NCBI RefSeq assembly: GCF_037893015.1
Contig: NC_133666.1
Location: 159,236,490-159,300,489 of the forward strand
Direction of reading: 5' to 3'
DNA from: Macrotis lagotis
Taxonomy: Eukaryota > Chordata > Mammalia > Peramelemorphia > Peramelidae
DNA length: 64,000 nt
Position 1 is the stretch's first letter. Each line of letters starts with the position of its first letter. The position numbers and the translations under genes were made by a program. The notes beneath the pieces were generated by a model. It worked only from the letters and a program-made list of their open reading frames with translations, had not been told where the DNA came from and did no database searches. Positions 57,828 to 64,000 of this stretch are shown one piece after another.

Positions 57828-58510
57828 CTATTTCATCAAGAAAGTCACCTATTTTGTTAAATGTCTACCATTTTCCCTAAAAAGGAAGACAGATTTGCTG
57901 AATAACTGATTCTTGGTTGTAATTCAAGCTCACTTTTCTCCAGAGTATCATATTCTATACCTTTAGTCCTTTAAAGAAGATTGCTTCTTTCTGGTCACTT
58001 GCAGGATTTTCTTCTTCATCTGATAATTCTGGATTTGGTCACATTATTCCTTGGTGTTTTCATTTTTATATCTTTGAAGGGGGGATTGTTGTAATCTTTC
58101 AGTTACTGTTTTGACCTTTGTTCCAGTATACCAGGGCTCCTTAACTCTATCCTGAAGTATGAATTTCAGGTTATTTTTTTATCAAGTTTTTCAGGTATAA
58201 TTATTAAATGGTCTCTTCTGCATCTATTTTCCAGGTCAGTTGTTTTACCAATGAGGTATTTTACATTTTCTTCTAGTTTTATTTTAATTTTGTTTAACTG
58301 ATTCTTGCTGTCTCATGAAATCATTAACATTCACTAATCCCAATTATTTTTAAGAGAATTATTTTCTTCAGTTAGCTTTTGCATCTCCTCTTTCATTTTG
58401 TCTATTTTATTTTTAAGGGAACTGCTATCTTTTTTTGTTCAATAGTGTTTATGAAAGAATTATTTTCCTTCTGCATTTGTGCAAATGTATTTTTAAAGGC
58501 TTCGTTTTCT
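57828..58510 (-). pseudogene. L1 ORF1 N-terminal remnant of host element
   Basis: Continuation of the ORF1 interrupted at 45,123: plus-strand 'gttaaatgtctacc' here matches 'gttaaatgtctacc' at 63,256 in the next L1. It includes the coiled-coil region (58,230-58,500), and ends where a new L1 3' tail (oligo-T at 58,511) begins. Confidence 0.78.
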
Positions 58511-58799
58511 TTTTTTTAATCTTAGAAAGGTTTTATTTATTTGGAGTTTTACAATTTTCTCCCTAATCTTGCTTCCCTCCCCCCTCCAAAGTCTTTACAT
58601 TTGTCCCATGGTATACATTCATCTAAGCTAAATGTGATGAGAAAGAAATCATATCCTTAAGGAAAAAAATAAAGCATAAGAGATAGCAAAATTGCATAAG
58701 ATTTTTTTTTTAAATTAGAAGTAATTTGTCTTTGAGCTTTGTTCAAACTACACACTCTGGAAACAGATGGAATTCTCCATGGCAGATAGCCCAAAATTG

Positions 58800-61700
58800 T
58801 CCCTTATTATTGCACTTATGACATGAGCAAATTAATGTTTTTCTGGTTCTTCTCATCTTGTTTAGCATCAGTTCATGCAAATCCTTCCAGGTTTCCATGA
58901 ATTTCCATTCCTCCTGGTTACTAATAAAACAATAGTGTTCTGTGACATAGATATACCACAGTTTGTTAAGCCATTTCCCAATTGAAGGACATTCACTCAA
59001 TTACCAATTCTTTGCCAACACAAACAGAGCTGCTATGAATATTTTTGTACAAGTGAAGTTTTTACCATTTTTAATAATCACTTTGGGTAATAGACCCAGT
59101 ATTGGTATTGTTCTACAAAGGGTTTGCACATTTTTGTTGTCCTTTGGGCATAATTCCAAATTGCTCTCCAGAAAGGTTGGATGAGTTCACAGCTCCACCA
59201 AAGCTGTATTAGTATCCCAGATTTCCCAAATCCCTTCCAACATTGATCATTATCCTTTCTGGTCATATTGTCATGTCTGAGAGGTGTGAAGTGGTACCTC
59301 AGAGAAATGTTTTAATTTGCATTTCTCTAATAAATAATGATTAAGAGAAATTTTTGAAATGACTATGGATCACATCAATTTCCTCATCTGTAAATTGCCT
59401 TTGCATATCCTTAGACCATTTGTCAGTTGGAGAATGGCTTCTTTTTATTTTTTTGAAAATTTTACTCAGTTCTCTGTTTATTTTAGAAATTAGTCCTTTG
59501 TCAGAAATACTAGTTGTAAAAATTGTTTCCTAATTTCCTACATATCTTTAGGTCTTGGTTAGAGAGGTTTTGTCTATGTAAAAGCTTTTTAATATAATGA
59601 AATCAAAATTATCTAGTTTGTTTTTAAGCTCTTTTTAATCTCCTCCTTTCCATCTTAATCTCCATATCTTCCTTGGTCATAAACTGCTTCCCTTTGCATA
59701 GGGGATCTGACAGGTAAACTAGTCCTTGATTCACTAGTTTGCTTATAATATTATTTTATGTCTAAATCCTGTATCCATTTTGATCGTATCTTGGCATAGG
59801 GTGTGAGGTGTTGTTCTAATCTAAGTTTCTTCCATATTAACTTCCAATTTTTCCAATAGTTTTCATCAAAGAGAGAGTCCCAATAGCTGGACTCTTTGAG
59901 TTTATTAAACAGCAGATTACTATAATCATTTCCTGATATTGCATCTAGTCTATTCTACTGATCCAAATCATTAGGTAATACCAGACAGTTTTGATGACTG
60001 ATGCTTTATAGTATATTTTTTTTTCTGATAAGGCTAAGCCACCTTTGTTTGTGTATTTTTCCCCCTTGAATCCCTGGAAATTCTTGACTTTTTATTTCTC
60101 AAAATGAATTTACTTACAACTTTTTTTCTAACTCATTAAAGTAATTTTTTTTTTGCAATTTTGATTGGTAGGGCACTAAACAGGTAGTTTTGTTTTTGTA
60201 GAATTGTTATTTTTATTATATTAGCTCTACCTATCCATGATCCGTTCATGCTTGCCCAGTTATTTAAATCTGATTTTATTTGTGTGGGAAGAGTTTTGTA
60301 ATTGTTTGCAAAAAAATTTTTGAGTCTGCCTTGGGAAATAGACTCCCAAATATTTTATATTGTCTGAGGTAACTTTGAATGCTCTTTCTGCTGCATCTTT
60401 CTAGTCATATATAGAAATGTTGAGAATTTATGAGGGTTTATTTTATGTCCTGCAACTTTGCAAAGTGACTTATCATTTCTAATAGTTTTATGGATGATTT
60501 TGTGGGATTCTCTAGGAAAACCATCATGTCATCTGCAAAGAATGAGAGTTTTGTCTCTTCCTTTCCAATTCAAATTCCTTCAATATATTTTTCTTCTCTT
60601 ATTGCTGAACTAACATTTCTAATAAAATATCCAATAGTAGTGGTGATAATGGGCATCCTTGCTCCACCCCTGATCTTATTGTTAATGCTTTTAATCTATC
60701 CCCATTGCATATAATTCTTTTTGATGGTTTCAGATAGATATTGCTTATTATTCTAAGGAACAGTCCATTTATTCCTACACCTTCTAGTGTTTTTAGTAGG
60801 AATGGGTGCTGTATTTTGTCAAAAGGTTTTTTGGCATCTATTGATATAATCATATGATTTATGATAGTTTTGGTATTGATATACTTAATTGTAGTAACTG
60901 TTTTCCTAATATTGAACCAACCCTGCATTCCTTGGATAAATCTTACTTGGTCATAGTGTATTATCCTAGTGCTAACTTGTTGTAATCATTTTGCTAAGAT
61001 TTCATTCATTTGCATCTATATCCATCAGGGAGATAGGACTATAATTTTCTTTCTCTGTTTTAACTCTTCCTGGTTTATTTTATGGTATTATTTTATTATA
61101 TCAGAACCATATTGGTGTCATAGAAAGAGTTATAGAGGATTCCATCTTCACCTATTTTTTCCAAATAGTTTATATCAAATTGGAAGCAATTGCTCCTTAA
61201 ATGTTGGATAGAATTGATTTGTGAATTCATCTGGCCCTGGAGATTTTTTCTTAGGGAGTTTGACAATAGCTTGTTGACTTCCTTTTTCTGAGATAAGGTT
61301 ATTTATGTTTTTAATTCCATTTTCATTTAATCTGGGAAATCTTTTTGATTTATGATATTAGTAATTTGGTTTTCTTCTTTTTTAAATCAAATTGAGCAGA
61401 GATCAATTTTATTGGTTTTGCATAAAACAAACTTGGTTTTATTTATTAGTTCAATTGTTTTCTTGCTTTTGATTTTATTAATTTCATCTTTAATTTTTTA
61501 AAATTCTAATTTGTTATTGAATTGGGAGCTTTTAATTCATTCTTTCTCTAATTTTTTAGTTGTAAATTTAGTCCATTGATTTCCTCTTTCTCTAATTTAG
61601 TCATATAAGCATTTTAAGATATAATATATCCCCTGACTGCCACATTGAATGTATACCATAGGTTTTGGTATGTTGTTTCTTTCGTGCTATTATCTAGGAT

Positions 61701-62520
61701 GATATCATCAATTGTTTCTATAACTAATTTTTATATAAATTTCTATAATTCTTTCTTTGATCCATTCATTCTTTAAAATGAGGTTATTTAATTTATGGTT
61801 AGTTCTGGGTCTGTATCTCCCTGGCCTGGTATTGTAAATGATTTTTATTGAATTATAATCTGTGAAAGATGTATTCACTATTTCTACCTTTCTGCAATTG
61901 ATCATTAGTTTTTTATGCCCTAGTATATGGTCAATTTTTGTGTAAGTGCCTTGTACTGCAGAAAAAAAAGTATATTCCTTTCTCTCCCCATTCAATTTCC
62001 TCCAAAATCTATCATATCTAAGTTTTCTAACTCTCCTTTACCTCCTTAACTTCCTTCTTGTTTATTTTATGATTAGATTTACCTAAATCAGAGCATGGGC
62101 GGTTGAAGCCTCCCACTAGTGGAGTTTTTCTGTCTTTGTCTACTTGTAGCTCTTTCAACTTCTGCTCTAAGAATTTGGATGCTATACCTTTGGATGCATA
62201 CATATTTAGCATTGAAATTTCTTTATTGTCTCTGGTTCATTTCAGTAGGCTATAGTTTCCTTCCTTATCTCTTTTAAAACTATCTATTTTTGCAGTTGCT
62301 TTGTCTGAGAAAAGAGTGCAACCACTTCTTTTATGCAACTCCTGCTTTTTTCCTTTCAGCCAAAGCAATTTTGCTCCAATCTTTTAATTTTACTCAATAT
62401 GTATCTCTCTGCTTCAAATGAGTTTCTTGTGAGCAGCATATTGTAGGATTCTGAATTTTAATCCACTCTGCTATTAGATTACATTTTGAGGGAGAGTTCA
62501 TTCCATTCACATTCAAAGTT
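58800..62520 (-). pseudogene. L1 ORF2 pseudogene
   Basis: Minus-strand pieces: endonuclease N-part 62,027-62,212 (LNMYASKGIASKF and VGGFN, where GGDFN is expected), endonuclease C-part 61,708-61,995 (KIDHILGHK, and FTDYNSIKI where SDH is expected, losing the catalytic His), reverse transcriptase 60,599-60,928 (motif A IISIDAKKPFD; GVEQGCPLSPLLLD), and C-terminal block 59,078-59,266 (LWWSCELIQPFWRAIWNYAQ). Frameshifts lie between them. Confidence 0.88.
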
Positions 62521-63069
62521 ATAATTACTAACTTTTTATTGCCCTCCATGCTATCTTCCCTCTCTTTGTATTTCCCCCTTTTCTGCCGTTATCCATATTC
62601 CCCCGTATTTTGTTTCTGAATCCTGCCACCTTCAGTGTGTTAGCCCTTCTATATCAATCTCCCTCTCCTTTCTTTCCCCTTTTCCTTTTCCCCTTCCTCC
62701 TTAACTTCTTTCTGTTAGTTTATATTTTTCTTCCCCTTCCTGTCTCCCCCTCCCCTTTTTCCCTGTTTAATGCTTGAATGGTAAGATAAGTTTCATAACA
62801 ATTGAATGTGTGTGTAGGTTAACTTTAAGCCACCTTGGATGAGAAGAAGATTCAGGTGGTTCTTACCTTCTCCTTTCATCCCCTCTATTGCAAAAGGTCT
62901 TTTATACCTCTTAATGTAATGTGATTTACCCCATTCAATCTCCTCCATCCTCCAATTTCCTTAAAAGGTATTGTTTTTAAATCATTCTATCTGAGTCACA
63001 AAAAAAGTCATGTGTGTCCATCACTTCTGGCTAAGTATATTCTTTCTAATAGAATTACAATTCTTGAAA

Positions 63070-64000
63070 GTTATTAGAGTCTTTCTCCCTGGTAGGAATA
63101 TAGCCAATTTCATCTTTTTGGATAGTAGGGTTTTTTCCTTTACCTTTTCATTTTTTTAACCTCTTCATGTGTCCCAAGAGCCTCCTGTTTGGTGTCCAAA
63201 TTCTCTATTTAGCTCTGGTCTTTTCATCAAGAATTTTTGGAATTCTTCCATTTCGTTAAATGTCTACCTTTTTCCCTGGAAGAGAAGGCTCAGCTTTGCT
63301 GGATAGTGGATTCTTGACTGCATTCCAACCTCCCTTGCTCTTCAAAATATCTCATTGCAGACCCTTTGATCCCTTAATGTTGATTTAGTCAGGTGCTATG
63401 TAATCCTCACTGTGACCCTTGGTATTTAAATTGTTTCTTTCTGGCTGCTTGCAGGATTTTCTCTTTTATCCGATAGTTCTGCAATTTAGCCACAAAATTT
63501 CTTGGTGTTTGCGATTTAGGATCTCTTTCTAGAGGAGATCAATATATTCTTTCAATAAGCTTTTTGCCCTCTGGTTGTTTGATATCAGGGCAATTTTACA
63601 TCATTAAATCCTGTATATTAAGTCCAGGTTTTTTGTCACTTCCATAATTTCAGGAAGTCCTGTAATTCTCAGATTGTCCCTTCTCATTTGGATCTCAAGG
63701 TCAGTGGTTTTGCTAATGAGGTATTTTACATTTTCTTCTATTTATTCAATCTTTTGGTTTTGTTTAACAGAATCTTGTTGTCTCATGAAGTCATTAGTTT
63801 CCATGGATTCTATTCTGTTTTTAGAGAAGAATTTTCTTCTTTCACCTATTGCAACTCTTCTTCCAATTGGTCAATTCTATTTTTTGAGGGAGTTTTCCAT
63901 TTGCCCAAGTGTAGTTTTGAGAAAATTATTTTCTTATCGTGTTTGTCCAATTGTATTTTCCAAGGATTTGTTTTCTTGTTGCTAGATGTTAATTTTCTCT
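63070..64000 (-). pseudogene. L1 ORF1 pseudogene, partial at window edge
   Basis: Minus-strand ORF1 sequence collinear with the ORF1 at 9,610-10,712, including the RNA-binding part (about 63,300-63,600) and the coiled-coil part (63,700-64,000). The N-terminus and 5' UTR lie beyond the window. Confidence 0.8.

Larger units (their letters stand above)
38088..58510 (-). mobile_element. host L1 split by later insertions, minus strand
   Basis: ORF2 sequence runs minus-strand from 38,088 (the 3' UTR is missing) through the inter-ORF region (about 41,750-42,180) into ORF1, which is cut at about 42,284. ORF1 resumes at about 44,980-45,123, is cut again by ERV2, resumes at 57,828 and runs to about 58,510. 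There a further L1 truncates it. The collinear order of the three ORF1 pieces, checked against the L1 at 63,000-64,000, shows that they are one original element. Confidence 0.82.
58511..64000 (-). mobile_element. L1, 3' part complete, 5' end outside window, minus strand
   Basis: Starts with oligo-T and the L1 3' UTR ('ttatttggagttttacaatt'), then ORF2 (about 58,800-62,520), inter-ORF spacer (62,530-63,060) and ORF1, which runs off the window. Very close in organisation to the 5,016-11,388 copy. Interrupted reading frames show it is inactive. Confidence 0.9.

Overview
This window is about 64 kb of AT-rich mammalian genomic DNA made almost entirely of transposable elements. I find no host protein-coding gene, rRNA or tRNA gene. 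The many copies of a tRNA-derived SINE with the core 'cagctaggtggtgcagtg' and the tail 'cacttaataattacctagc', together with L1 elements opening with 'aagatggtggagagaag', point to a marsupial. The SINE variant suggests an Australian lineage, possibly a dasyurid, but that is recall and not tested.

Region 1 (1-5,015): SINEs, a GA microsatellite, a TG microsatellite and the decayed C-terminal part of an RTE-type reverse transcriptase (about 3,085-4,010, FSDD active site). Region 2 (5,016-11,388): a near full-length, minus-strand, inactivated L1. Region 3 (11,899-21,281): a gammaretrovirus-like endogenous retrovirus (ERV1) in plus orientation with two LTRs, gag, protease, reverse transcriptase, RNase H, integrase and env, all broken by stops and frameshifts. 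Its gag zinc-knuckle region is split at 14,131/15,204 by a 1.07-kb minus-strand insert. That insert has the anatomy of a retroviral RNA (R-U5-PBS-...-PPT-U3-R-polyA) placed at an L1 endonuclease site with a perfect 14-bp target duplication.

Region 4 (21,590-38,087): several truncated or internally deleted L1s of at least two subfamilies, SINEs of three kinds, microsatellites, and a roughly 400-bp direct duplication (29.9 and 31.9 kb). Region 5 (38,088-64,000) is a nest. A minus-strand L1 (38,088 to 58,510) is the host. A SINE, a plus-strand internally deleted L1 (42,285-44,979) and a second retrovirus (ERV2, 45,124-57,827, minus strand, betaretrovirus-like integrase) lie inside it. A plus-strand L1 (50,472-56,607, 11-bp target duplication) lies inside ERV2. 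From 58,511 to the window end is another minus-strand L1 whose 5' end is outside.

Nothing here forms a working gene set. The coherent biology is genome stratigraphy: L1 enzymes mobilising L1, SINEs and apparently a retroviral transcript, with two retrovirus lineages integrating and decaying between L1 waves. Coordinates of element ends are by eye; family names rest on recognised motifs, not on database searches.
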